DNA of 64,000 nt. It comes from Eumeta japonica. Its lineage: Eukaryota; Arthropoda; Insecta; Lepidoptera; Psychidae. Positions 37,223-48,959 of the stretch are shown here, piece by piece. The stretch is taken from assembly GCA_005406025.1 (NCBI GenBank), contig BGZK01000526.1:186001-250000 (forward strand), written 5' to 3'. The notes under the pieces are model-generated. The model saw only the letters and a list, made by a program, of their open reading frames with translations, had not been told where the DNA came from and searched no databases. Position 1 is the stretch's first letter. Each line of letters begins with the position of its first letter. The translations under genes and the position numbers were made by a program.

Positions 37223-39291
37223 ATGATTTGACAACAAGCATACTTAATGGCGCTGTCGAAGAGCTATAAATATAATTATTAATTTATACTCTACATAATA
37301 TGCACACGAATAAAGTATAGCGTCATTGACGTCTGTCAATCATTTTAAGTCAATTTTGCGTGTTTATGACCCTTTTAGACGCCACTCGTTCGATCTGCAT
37401 AAATCTTTGTACCGTATTTTTACCTATCTTTGCATCACACATATATATTTTTTTCTATTGTATATTGCCCACACCATTTTCCATTCTAAGTATTCTAAAC
37501 CACGCCCTCTTCTCGCAATCCCATGAAAAACGGTACACTAAATGTATATTTTTAAAATGACTAAAACTCAAGTCTCAAAGGATCACACAGGTTTGTGGGC
37601 CGCGTGTGTAAAGTAACGAATTTATGTGACACACGGCAGTAAGAGTCGCATTGTTAGTACACGCGAGCGACCTTATTTTTTGTGGCAGCACCTTACACGG
37701 AGTTATGTTTAGAAAGCGGGACCCGAATCACTCGTCGAGCACCGTGGCCCCTGCCTGCTGTACAAAAATGTCAAACGTCGTGACGCAACTGCTTAATTTC
37801 TGGAAGCTCCAGAGGCAGCCGAAAGCGATTACGAGAAACAGACGAAGGACGAAAACCGTTAAACATGAGACAAATGGGGAAACAAAATAGCTTTCTCTGT
37901 AATGAGACAGAGCGGAAAGTCCATATGTGATAAGTCAGTACTGGTGATGTTTACCATCATCAAAACATCATCAAATAGAGAAAAACCGTTGATAATTTGT
38001 GCAGGATAAAATACTGTACCTATGTACCTACTTATGTAACAATGAAATAAAAGTAATTTTATGCTTCTTCAATGAGTTTCTACTTCCACTTTCTGTCAGT
38101 GTTGATTTTAATATACCGATACTTTAATTGACATTGAATTTAATAATATTTATGTCTATTGCCAAAAAAGTACATCAAATTATGTACTTCAAAAATATAT
38201 CTGTTCCTCTGCAAATCCTTTTACAATGTAAAGCTAAGAACAGTTTCGTCAAAAACAGGTAGGTACTGAACAGGATTTAATAATGTCAAAAAAATAAACA
38301 TAACTCTATAGACACTAACTCTTATCAACAGTTTTCAGTTATCACTTTATAGACAATAAATAGATTGGAAAAGATTTAATAGAAATTAATGTAGAAAAAT
38401 TTTTAAAAGATTATAACTGTTACTAGTCGCAATATCACCATTCTTCATATTTACTACATTCAACCATAAATACGCGTTAGACGCGATGTAGTTACCTTAT
38501 TCTCTATAGTGACGATGGTGATGATGTACAGATGGCAATCGATTTAGAATAACTTCATGTACATCCGCAGATGGAAGCAACATTTATCGAGACCGATCGT
38601 GAGGATATCATGAAGAACAGCGATAAATTGTAATAATAATAATTAGCGATATCAGCCATAAAATACAGTCGTCACAATTCGACTAAACAATAATAATCGA
38701 CATTATTTTTAAAAGTTACAATTTAATATTTTTTAAATAAAGTTCGGACAATGATAATCAGACAAATAAGTTCACTTCATCGTAATAACTCAGACAATTG
38801 TAACAGATCGCACAGTACATCCGTCCAGACTGGCGTCCGGGCCGTCCGTCTCAGCTCCTCGTATTATCTTCCAGCGACAACTCCATCAGCCAAGGTTATC
38901 GCGCGGTAGCCGCTGCCCTCCATTCATTAAGATCGATTTCGTGTCCCACACTACCGATAACGGGTTTATTTTTACCGCTTCTTATCAGTTGGGCCTAATC
39001 CGACCTAGTTTCGAATATGCATGGCTGCTATTGACATTTTATAAGCGATGTTACGTAACTAATACGAAGTACGATATATCTTTAGCTCGCACCTTTTTTC
39101 AGAGCGGTAGAATAGACCATACCTACTCTATTTTTCAGGTAGGCACGGACCACACCTGCATTTGGTATGATCTTTACATAAACCCACCTCATTTTCTTAG
39201 CTGACAATCGTCGGCATTTCTTTGTAATTTGACTGTCCTTGGCGACCCTTCTATGACAAATGCTTGCTATAATTATATAATTATTTCACCG

Positions 39292-39365
39292 TTCCTATTT
39301 TACACCATTGTGACGCTTTCGTTACCAACTTCACAGCGGAAGAGTTTCGTGCGTTATACTGTATT
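39292..39365 (+). repeat. Dispersed repeat pair, copy 2
   Basis: accattgtgacgctttcgtt then ttcacagcggaagagtttcg is the second copy of the segment at 33700. Family unknown. Confidence 0.75.
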
Positions 39366-40143
39366 AACAACTAATATTCTTTAAAATTTACAATTAAAGT
39401 TGGTCTTGTGTTTCCGTAAGTTATTGTAACTAGGGTACCTACTATCACGCTAGAAATACACGAAAAATAAATAGCCATTAAAACATTTTTATAGTTTCTA
39501 CGTGAAGTGTTTAGATAGACACTTGAATAAATTTCTAAGACAATTTCTATTGATCTGATATCTGTATACATTCAGGGCGCTGTCGACAAGTTTTCTCTTT
39601 AAAAGTTATAAACGGATACATATAATATTGTTATAATTTTATGACAATTATGCATTGTTTTAAGAAATAGTATTTAGTTTAATCAGTAACCCTAACTAAA
39701 ATAAAACGTGGTTCGCGTAAAAATACAATTTATTAAATGCAAAGCTATAAATATAACACTTGAACGAGTACCTGGAACAGCAGCGGGACCGGTAACATAT
39801 GCTTTTGATTTTGAGATCCTTATTCATCGATAGTAAGAAATGCACATATTTCGACAAGTCAACTGCAAAATATTGCCAATAGAAATGTAATTTAACTATT
39901 ACGTACGTGAACCTCTGCAACCAACACTGCACATATAGTATTGTATTTAGGACATGACATAAATGTAAACACCAAAGGGCATTCAATCAAAAATGTTACA
40001 AATTTCACTACAAACTGATGTGGAATGCGTTTGCGCAGGTTTGCAATTGTTCTGCCTTTGAAATTGTATGTTTTTTTGAAAAATTAACATTCATGCATAG
40101 ACAGTTTCAGTTAAGAAACACCCATTATTGGTCCGAAGCCTCT

Positions 40144-40452
40144 TACCTCTAGATTGTCAAGACGTACGATCCTGGGCCCACCTGTAACGAACGGTAGTCC
40201 ACGACCCTGACCAGCTCCTCCGTCCTCTAGTAAGTCCCACGCTGCGACGTCCAATACGCGGTCGCCACTCGATAACGTTTCTTCCCGGCGGTTCCCGATT
40301 CTACAAGCGGTGTGGCCTTCCCGACACCGTTTTTTACTGATTCTGTAACCTATGTTACTCTGGTTCTGTTGCGATTTTATTTGAAGTGTAACCACACGTT
40401 GAGTGAGTCTAAGCCTGTATGTGAGAACGGATAGAGGGACCACGTCCGGCAC
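40144..40452 (-). CDS. Candidate exon, unrecognised protein
   Basis: The minus-strand frame opens with ATG at 40452 (MPDVVPLSVLTYRLRLTQRV), continues through SSGDRVLDVAAWDLLEDGG and ends GGPRIVRLDNLE at a strong donor-like site, CTAGAG|gtaagag, near 40144. The composition is less biased than in the GC-island ORFs. No domain, signal peptide or family is recognised. The phase after the last codon is 0, so it cannot join directly to the WIF exon, which needs phase 1. It may be an unrelated first coding exon or chance. Confidence 0.2.
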
Positions 40453-40602
40453 CGTTATTAATTTCTATCTGGAAATTTTATTCGACGTCATCTTCGCTCC
40501 GAAATAAAAATTATAACGCACTTCTTCCCCGCCTACTCCAAAGAACTCGAAAATACAAGCGGGCACGAACAATAGTTCCGTGGATCGTTTTTGAACCGGA
40601 CG

Positions 40603-40611
40603 AGAGGGCGC
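40603..40611 (+). promoter_or_regulatory. CTCF-like core AGAGGGCGC
   Basis: Fits the insect CTCF core AGAKGGCGC, within a GC-rich patch at 40590-40670 that also contains a second near match (agagggcggtc). Confidence 0.3.
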
Positions 40612-41262
40612 CCGAGAGGGCGGTCGGCGCGAGGGCACTCCAAGAGGGACGCCCGCCCGCTGCATTTTAACGACGACTTCAACCGCACTACGATGAATAA
40701 TGAAATAAGTATAAGGCGACATTTTAAGTTTTGAGGAAAGATCACTTGTGAGTGTCATAAGTGTAATGTAAATTTTCTTGTCTATTACATACAATAATAG
40801 GTCATGAAAAACGCAAGCATGACTTTATCAGGAAGAATATGGCTTCTACAAAATCATCTTTAATCAGATAATGACCCCGAAAGACCATAAAATAATGACA
40901 AATGTACACACACTAATGAACCATGAAGATATGATGAAAAAAGTTAAAAGATCAGATATTAAATCATCCCAAAATTATGTAATGCATATTATGTTAATTC
41001 AAGGAATTAAATGCTTTACAAATGAATCAATAAATACTATCAAAAAATCTTTCAGAGCACAATAGCTTGCTAAAGTAAACTTACGCCTTTGTTCTAACTT
41101 GCCTGTTTTTCGTCCATTAGGTTTGATTGTCGACTCAATCTATTCTCTTTATTGGTCGGGAAAAGATTTTTCGTTTTTAAAGTAAAAAGGTGCAGTAAAG
41201 CTTTGGTTGTGCTGTTTGTATTTGTCTAGTTTTGATACCATTGAACATATGACACTTTAAAA

Positions 41263-42226
41263 ATGAAAATAAAAAGTAAAACGAGTCCCGCCATTTTTCT
41301 ATTCATTTTGTCCACCAAACTGAGTGAATCTAACTTAGAAATTCGATACATTTTGAAATTATATTATAAAAGGAATAATGCGACACAAGCCGCGAAAGAA
41401 ATTTGTGACATTTATAGACCTCATGCAGTGTCGGTAGGAGTAGCACAAAACTGGTTTAAGCTTTTCAATTCGGTAATTTTGATAAAGCCTCTAATCGGCT
41501 TGTTACGTTAATTCGTAACAAGCCGATTAGAGGGAGTTATCATTTAAAAAGTGGAGCAAGGTCAGCACATTAGTTCTTACGACATAGATGAAGATCTGGG
41601 AATTGACCACAAAACAGTTTTGATCAATTTGAAAAATCTAGATATACAAAAACTCGAATCTTGGGTCCCACACGAGCTCACTGAAAGAAATCTAATGAAC
41701 CGTAAACTCATTTACGATTTCTATTGAAGCGTATTGATCACTGCTGATGAAATATGGATTACCTACGACAAGAATATGCGAAAAGATCATCGCAAGTCGA
41801 CGCTATGTATATGGTGGGATTGGAAGGGCATTATTCATTAGGAGCTTTTACTGTCGGGAAAATCATCAATTCGGATCTCTATTGCCAACAGCTGAAGAAA
41901 CTCTACTACAATAAGTAGAGAAAAAACGGCCGGAATTAATCAACAGAAAGGGTGTGGTTTTTCGCCATGATAACGCCAAACCACACACATCTTTTGCTAT
42001 TCAACAAATATTGAGAGAGTTTGGTTGGGAAGTGTTAATGCATTCTCACCTGACCTTGCACCCTAAATATTTTCACCTATTTCGGTTTCTTCAGGAGTCT
42101 TTAGGTAGTGTTAGGTAAACATAAAGAGAGGACTGTCGAAACTACTTGCCGCAGTTTTTTCATCAGAAGGCCCAAAATTTCGACAGCAACGGGATTATGT
42201 CACTATCTACAAAATGGCAACAGTTT
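41263..42226 (+). pseudogene. Decayed mariner transposase of a second subfamily
   Basis: Starting at the ATG at 41263, the frame reads into NATQAAKEICDIYRPHAVSV and AQNWFKLFNS, the mariner helix-turn-helix and linker. After an inverted duplication at 41488-41533 the reading resumes with VEQGQHISSYD, GIDHKTVL and WVPHELTERNLMNRKLI. The first catalytic Asp survives (TADEIWITYDKN), as does the second (HDNAKPHTS). The third (SPDLAPSDY in relatives) is corrupted to S-H-L-T-L-H-P-K. Premature stops occur near 41725, 41840 and 41915, plus frameshifts. The last recognisable residues are NGIMSLSTKWQQ near 42225, just before a TA microsatellite. Terminal inverted repeats were not identified. The sequence is clearly more diverged than the 8.4-kb element and unrelated to it below family level. 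Confidence 0.88.
41488..41533. repeat. Perfect 20-bp inverted repeat with 6-nt loop inside the mariner relic
   Basis: Left arm 41488-41507 (cctctaatcggcttgttacg), loop ttaatt, right arm 41514-41533, its exact reverse complement. The left arm still encodes a corrupted version of the proline-glycine linker expected at this point in the transposase, so the right arm is probably the new, inverted copy. Confidence 0.95.
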
Positions 42227-42241
42227 TTTTGAATAAAAAAG

Positions 42242-42244
<3 letters not shown>

Positions 42245-42298
<54 letters not shown>
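42245..42298. repeat. (AT)n microsatellite, about 27 units
   Basis: An uninterrupted AT dinucleotide run lies about 20 bases after the last recognisable codon of the mariner relic. It may have grown from AT-rich 3' sequence or a TA target site. Confidence 0.97.
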
Positions 42299-42300
<2 letters not shown>

Positions 42301-43549
42301 CTTCAACCGTATACTTTCTTTTGAACATGCTTCTGAACGGATATTTACTAACTTGAATAAGCGGTAAAAATAAGCAGTAAATAAATGAAAGGGCGGTATC
42401 TTTTATAATAACATAACAATTATATTCGGTTTCGTTCATGTCTAGCAGTGTTTAAGAGTATAGCAATATATTTTTTTCGATATAAAAGTGATTACAACTC
42501 CCAAACGAAAATTTGGTAGATATTATTTTTTATTATTTTGTTTTTCAAATTAATTTCATTTTTATCATTATTGAATAGGACATAATCGAAACTTATCACA
42601 AACTCATGTCAAAGGGCATAAAATTATTATAAGTGAACTTCAACTATATAAAATAAAAATAAAAAAACGACCAAAAAAATAAATGTATAAATATAAATAG
42701 GAGATTTAATAAACTGTTTCTAAGGCGTGTGGAAAATCAAAATTGAAACATGTCAAATACTCACGCGCACGCATTAACTCTTCGGGCGGCGACGAATGGC
42801 CGCGGTGTGGTTCCAATTAAAACCGTCGACTTTAATTAAGTTTGTACACGTTTTCGAGATAACGTGTTATTTATTTACTTTGTACAATTTACGTTAAACG
42901 TTTTCTCTTACTCGTTTCGCTTGTTGAATGTCAAACGATTGCGATAAATGAACATTATGATTTAATCGATTTATTTACTTCTCAACATCCCAACAATTCA
43001 CTAAATATGGTATGACTGAAATTTATGATGTATAATCATTATTAAGTTATAAACTTTTTTCTGTCTCTCTAAATAAGACTGTAAAATAGATAATCAAAAA
43101 TACCTTTACTTCCAGGATTTGCATAAAAGTGAATAATACAGTTACAATCCGAATTAACTATATGATGAAAAAAATATACTGAAATTCAAGATATAACTAA
43201 TAGATGTAAATATGTAATCGTTAATATTTGCATAGGACCCACGAAGGGCTCATACCGTTCATCCTGATATAAGGTTCAGAAAGGCTATATCTCTGTTCTA
43301 CGATGATAAAAGCCTGGTGCAACAACTGATATATTCAATGTAATTTTATTTGATATTTTACGACTGGTTAATGTATCGGTAGTGTGATCTCCATCATCAA
43401 CAGTCTACGGTCGCATGAAATACTCTCTTCCAGTAACTTTTTATGACGACAAATTCTTAATACTAAACATACAAGAAAAGTTAACTCGACGAGATTCACA
43501 TTTCCACGTTTTGTTACAAAAACATTAAGGTTTTTAACTTATTCAAACT

Positions 43550-43937
43550 ATTGCCATATGGGAACAGTCTCGAAAGTTATTTCGACGATAATTACACATT
43601 TTTAGAGAATGAACGGTTGGCCCGAAAACGTGCTCTAATTGAGGACAACCGTGCTGTTCGCCGTCACCGACGCACTAGATTTAGCCATAGTCTCACGCCG
43701 CTCAGCCGCGGGCGACTCCTGAAAAGCGACGACAGCGCGCCCATTCCGGAGCGACAGCCACAACAAAACAATCACGCGCCGCGTATCATCGATCATCCCG
43801 TCACCGGGACGGCGACGCGCGGTGGACGTCAAGGTTACACGCCACCGAATCGTTTCCGCCGATCACGACGGCCGCAATTGTGTGATAGCGCCACGGACCG
43901 CTGCCTCCGACGCCCGACTGCTAACCGGCGATGTCAG
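43550..43937. other. GC-rich patch with a 130-codon open frame
   Basis: The plus-strand frame from 43551 is arginine-rich (e.g. DNRAVRRHRRTRFSHSLTPL) and low in hydrophobic residues. That is typical of CpG-rich non-coding DNA read in a stop-poor frame. It runs into the GGTTCC stem at 43938. No similarity is recognised; probably not a gene. Confidence 0.3.
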
Positions 43938-43975
43938 TTTTAGGGTTCCTCGAATCGCGTTCCATTCGGAACCCT
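43938..43975. repeat. Short GGTTCC...GGAACCC stem, remnant of the same family
   Basis: tttagggttcctcgaatcgc is followed by ttcggaacccttcag, an imperfect hairpin like the family's left-end stem. Confidence 0.4.
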
Positions 43976-44963
43976 TCAGATTTTACCCATACATGTATCG
44001 AAACATGTCTTTCTGCTCTCTAATTTCCATACCTATGCAGGCAAAACGATTTGCAGTTTATAGCCATGGAGACATTTTGAAGAGGAAAGCATAGACCAGT
44101 CATTGGAGACTGCCGCCGACAGAAGTGAAAACTAAACTATGAAATAAATATTTCAATTTCTAAAACAACAATAATGTTGTAATTGATTTCATTTAAAATG
44201 TAATTTTCATATAAAGTTTTCACAAATATTGTTAACATTAGCATGTCGTTGACGCGAACGAAAAAATTTACCCATCCGAAAATTACCCAAGCCTAATGTG
44301 CCTAAATTAGTCCGTCCCCCGGCCCCCCTGAGTAGAAAAGAGAACAAATTTAAAATAAATTATATGTATTTTACCCACACTAAATCATTATTTAGACTGA
44401 TGAGTTGAATAGAAAAATGTTTTAGAGCACTCTAACCCAATCTAAGATTCCTGTAATCTAAACTTCCTTTACGAAAGATTTATTTAATATTTAAGCTGTA
44501 AAAAAAACATGTACGGAACAGTAGTCGCTCTAGTGAAATCCCACTTGTCCGACTTTTTGCCGTCGTCGAGCCGTGACCGACGCGCCTTGTTACCTAATTC
44601 GATTGACTGCTCGACATCGGAGGATATTTAGAATCGAACCCAGTAAAGTTGTAAAGGCATGCGAGTTCACTAAAAATATCGATCTATTTATAACGTACTA
44701 CTCTGATATATCGAGAAATCGTTCAAATCCGTTTGTATCACCAAGTGTTTTTACATTTTTACCATTATATTATATAAATATAATTAAACAATAGTAATTT
44801 AATAAATTTTAGAGTTTCATAACAAAAGTGGAAAATAGAAATACCTCAGAAAACATTTAAGAGATAATCTCCTTGTTTGCTCTATTCTGCTTCAAGTCGG
44901 CCTTTTTCTAAAACAACACAACATGGAACATTCCAAATGATTCCAAATTTATAAAAGTATAAT

Positions 44964-44992
44964 TGAACAACAACAACAAACAACAACAATAA
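44964..44992. repeat. (AAC)n short tandem repeat
   Basis: aattgaacaacaacaacaaa followed by caacaacaataa; a simple imperfect AAC run. Confidence 0.85.
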
Positions 44993-45127
44993 AATAAAAG
45001 GAGTTATAAATATTATAAGACTCGAAAATATCAATAAAACATTTTTAATAGTTATTCATACTGGTAAAATGTATCACAAAAATAAAAAAATATGCATAAA
45101 ATTTGTATGTAACATGAACTTTTCGAA

Positions 45128-45412
45128 TATAAAAAATTTATTAGCCTGTAAAGTCGGTATACGGGCGAAAGTTTTACGTGACAACGACTTTGAATGGTAA
45201 AATCATTTTAATGTGAATATTCATTCGTATAGTAGGAAGAAGGATGAAATAATAGTAACAATTTAAAACATTTATTTATACAAAGAATTATATTTAAAAC
45301 ATTAATTTATACAAAGAATCTCGCACTGAATTTCATATTAACAAAATTTTATTTATTTCTTTACACATACATACGTATTTATATACAAATATACATTAAC
45401 TTGCAATACATT
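45128..45412. mobile_element. Dispersed repeat, copy C, right part missing
   Basis: Nearly identical to copy B from gcctgtaaagtcgg to ttgcaatacatt. The match then ends abruptly at about 45412, so the GC-rich right third and right inverted motif are absent. Confidence 0.85.
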
Positions 45413-46997
45413 CCAAGTATGAAATTTCTAGTTATCATTGAATAGCTATCATTTACGTTATTACCATAAGGCCCCGCATAATTTAAATTAAAAATAAGTA
45501 TTAGAAAAACTGTTATTTGAATGAAATAATATTCTAAATGCATTTAGAATTAAGAATTTAAATGTTGTCAGTAAAAATACTATTTTTTTCTCAGGAGGTA
45601 TCCCTTAGAACAATTAGTTTTTTCAAAATATAGATTAAAACATTTTTATAAAGCAAGACTAAATAAAATACAGGCGCCACAATGTTTTTAGCATTAATCA
45701 TTAAGAATTTTATCATAGCCTACAACAACTGTAAAAAGTTGTACGTAGGGCTTAGAAGGTATAAAACAGATAATACGCAATTATATTTTAAGCTAAAAAT
45801 TTTCATTAGAATGCCTCTCAAAGCTTACCCAAATAATTCTTCAAATAACTCTTACCCAAATAGAAGACGTTTTCTACGTGACAACATTATTAAACAGAAT
45901 ATTTCAATATTTTTATACCTTAATTTACCCTAAACGCACACAAGACATATTTTTAGAAACGTTACAATGTTAACGCATATCGAATCACAATAAGGGTTGG
46001 AGAAACGAAATTTTTCGATATGAAAGCGACTGTCGATTCCAAAACCCTTAGGTACATACACATCAGTGTAGCTCCGTACGCGCTTACGTATTTTACATCG
46101 CGTCAACGCAACGCGATCGGAATACCCACGAATATGATTTCAATTAATTTCCCAAACCAGCAGACATGGGAAGGTAACATCTGTTTTGAATATAAAATAA
46201 TACGGCCGACGCGTCCCTTGTGCGGGCACGTAACCCAACAGAAACAAAAACGCTGCTCGGCACCGAGGCACGAACAAAAAAAAACCCACAAAAACCGCGT
46301 ACGCGCCGGGAAGATCTTAAATTTTGATCTAACGACCCCTACGAGGATCCATTATTATTAATAACCGATGTCTAAATAAAACGTACGAGGCGGAGGCAGG
46401 ACATAAAATTATCGGGAAGGAAGAAAAAAAATCGATAGATCGTTTTTTATCCGAATACAAGATATTTATTAACACGGGCGGCCGGTTGGGTCGAGATAAA
46501 ACAAACATGGCGGGCGGCGCGCGCGCATATAAACATTCGGTTTATCGTGGGAGGCTGTCACAACACGCGCCCAAAGCTCACGGTGAAAGCTCCGCTCTAA
46601 GGCTTTCGATGGAGATCCCTTATCCGACATTCGAAACCTACTCGATCATTCTCTTCTAATTCGTAGGTTCGTTTACTTTTCAAATTAAAAGCTTGATTCA
46701 ATATCTAATGTAAAATAGAAACTTTTACAGCTTGGTGTGACTTGTAACGCTTTGTGAGACATCCCAATTTAAGTCTAAAAATTTTATTGCGAGAAATTGC
46801 CCATTATTTTTACCCTTCAATGTTTACATAATAAAAAATATTACAAAACATATCAAGATTTATTTCTAACCGTATTGTATGACCGAGTTTCATTCTCTCT
46901 AAACTTCCAAACGGCTTAATGCTTTGTAATAAACAAAATGACACTAGAATTGTCTTGACTTCAGAATTACATAGGAAATAATTAATAAAAAACAAAA

Positions 46998-47040
46998 CTG
47001 GCCAAGAACGGACCGAAATCGCGTGGGGAGGGTTCCGTAA
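46998..47040 (+). repeat. GGTTCCG-family fragment
   Basis: Reads aactggccaagaacgg and ends gagggttccgtaatc, the left end of the same family in short form, about 0.4 kb before the long copy. Confidence 0.7.
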
Positions 47041-47452
47041 TCATCACATTATTCGTTAGTGAAAATAAATAACACATTTTCTACACACATTCTTTTCACA
47101 ACTATTTTACATTTTCCATAAAAATTCTGACTTAGAGGATACATATTTATATAATTTTTTCTATAAACAATATCGATTTTCATACAGGTAATTCCTTAAA
47201 TATCTGCTAAACTATACATTGTATTTTACATAACGATTTGTATTTCTCATAATAAATGCGTTCATTAATTATTAAGTCACATGCAGAACATGACTCTCAG
47301 CAGATTTATATCATTTTGAGTAGACTAGATTGAGTCCAAAACTGTCGCATCAGACCCAATTCGACATCCCTCGAAAGCATTACAGTTCTTAAAAGCATAT
47401 TTGTTAAACATCTAATTATTTCCACTACCTAGTTCTGCTAAAAAATGTGTTT

Positions 47453-48585
47453 AAAACCAGCCAAGAGCATGTCAGACCACGCTCAGTGTAGGATTCCCTA
47501 GCCGGTATTACAATGAAATCCACTATAGATGACGAAAACTACGTTGTTACACTTTTTTCACGTTTCCGACACAAAGTAGGTATAAGCACTTTAATCGCCT
47601 ATAATTAGAGAAACAAATACGTACGTCAACTGTTAAACTAACAACTTAAACTAACAGTGCTGATTTAGCTAAAGGTATAAAATTATAAACTCAAACAATT
47701 CTCTTTAAAGCCTTAACATATCATTTATTACGATGCGACGGCAAAGTTACTCAATAATGATTAATATTAGTATTTTTAAATAAATGACACCCACTAGTAG
47801 TACGTCATAATACTTGTCGTGTGACATTTTAAACAGTCAAGTGCATATTGACATTCTTTTTTTCGGTTTGAAGGGGTAAATAATGGGTTCTGACAAGTGA
47901 TTATAATATGACAATTTTTTATACGAAATTTATATTAAGTTTATATTATTACTACTAAGTGACTACTGTAAACTGTTTTCATGTATTTATTTACCTAAAT
48001 ACATAATTATGTATCAAATTTTAAATGCATTAAAATACAATTAAAACACTTACTACAGTCTTAAAATATAAAATACGATGTGAAAAGTGTACCAGCAAAA
48101 GAACGTTTATGGCATATATATATATTTATACGTACTTTTGTTGAGAAGTTTCGGCAATAACTCAAAACAGTATATCCGATCAGCATAAAAATAATTTTCA
48201 TTAAAATATTTATTCAGCGTAACCTCTGTGACTTTTTCACATTTTTAGACATACGGTTTAAAAGATAAATGGGGAGACACAATTTATGCCACTTTCGAGC
48301 GATTATTTCCGAAAATATTCCCTTATTCGAAAAATTGCTTTAAAATCTCGAAGTCTACTGAAAAATGTTTTCAACTTCTGTTACATGTATAGAGTGCCCT
48401 AGAAGAAAGCTTTATTTTTGTTAACTATCAAACTAAGTAGCGGCTTATACGAGACACCTATACTCTAAATTTCATCGATATATACATTTCAAAATTTTTG
48501 AGTAAAATGTCTATGACATACGGATGGATGACCGCATGTAACGAAACTAATTTGATTTGCCATTTCATCTACGGAACCCTAAAAG
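47453..48585 (+). repeat. Long GGTTCCG-bordered dispersed repeat, fuller copy
   Basis: Starts aaaaccagccaagagcatgt and ends catctacggaaccctaaaag. It is the plus-strand counterpart of 7028-7790, with matching start, middle and end segments and about 370 extra bases in the interior. No ORF of note. Confidence 0.8.
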
Positions 48586-48959
48586 ATCCTAAAAAGGTAA
48601 TACAGAAATAGTTCGTTTCTATATTAGTTCTGAAGATACACTGGAATACATTAAAAACAATGAGTTTTTCAAAGATTTTACTCTGTGTAATGGTATATGT
48701 GTAGGTCCAATGTTTGTCTCTTAGACATATTATATTATGTGGTGCTTACGGTTGTGAGAGTACAGAGAATTGCACACAAATCGTAAAGCTAAAGGAGATT
48801 GTGACCACTGACTGTATTGTATCCTTAGCAAAACTTTTAGCTCGCTTTTTATTGTGAAGGCGGACGTTTTTCTTTTTTTTCTGTTACACTGTTTTAATAA
48901 GATTTCGTCTAATAAAAAATAATTAAAATTATCAGTCTAAAATTGTTGAGGTTTCATTC

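Larger units (their letters stand above)
37223..41262. other. Presumed intron with a candidate exon and GC patches
   Basis: AT-rich on the whole. GC-richer patches occur at 37650-37830, 38810-38900 and 40520-40680. No gene apart from the weak candidate at 40144-40452. Confidence 0.4.
42299..46997. other. Presumed intron with GC patches
   Basis: The 42300-43540 and 44100-45127 stretches are AT-rich with nothing recognised. 46050-46640 is GC-richer, with gagataaaacaaacatggcg at 46493. The ORF at 46020-46361 is not protein-like. Confidence 0.4.

Noticed and set aside
42203..42439. ORF with a long Y-I repeat
   Set aside because: Translation of the AT microsatellite.
43551..43943. 130-codon ORF on the plus strand
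   Set aside because: Arginine-rich CpG-type composition, no domain, and it runs into a repeat stem.
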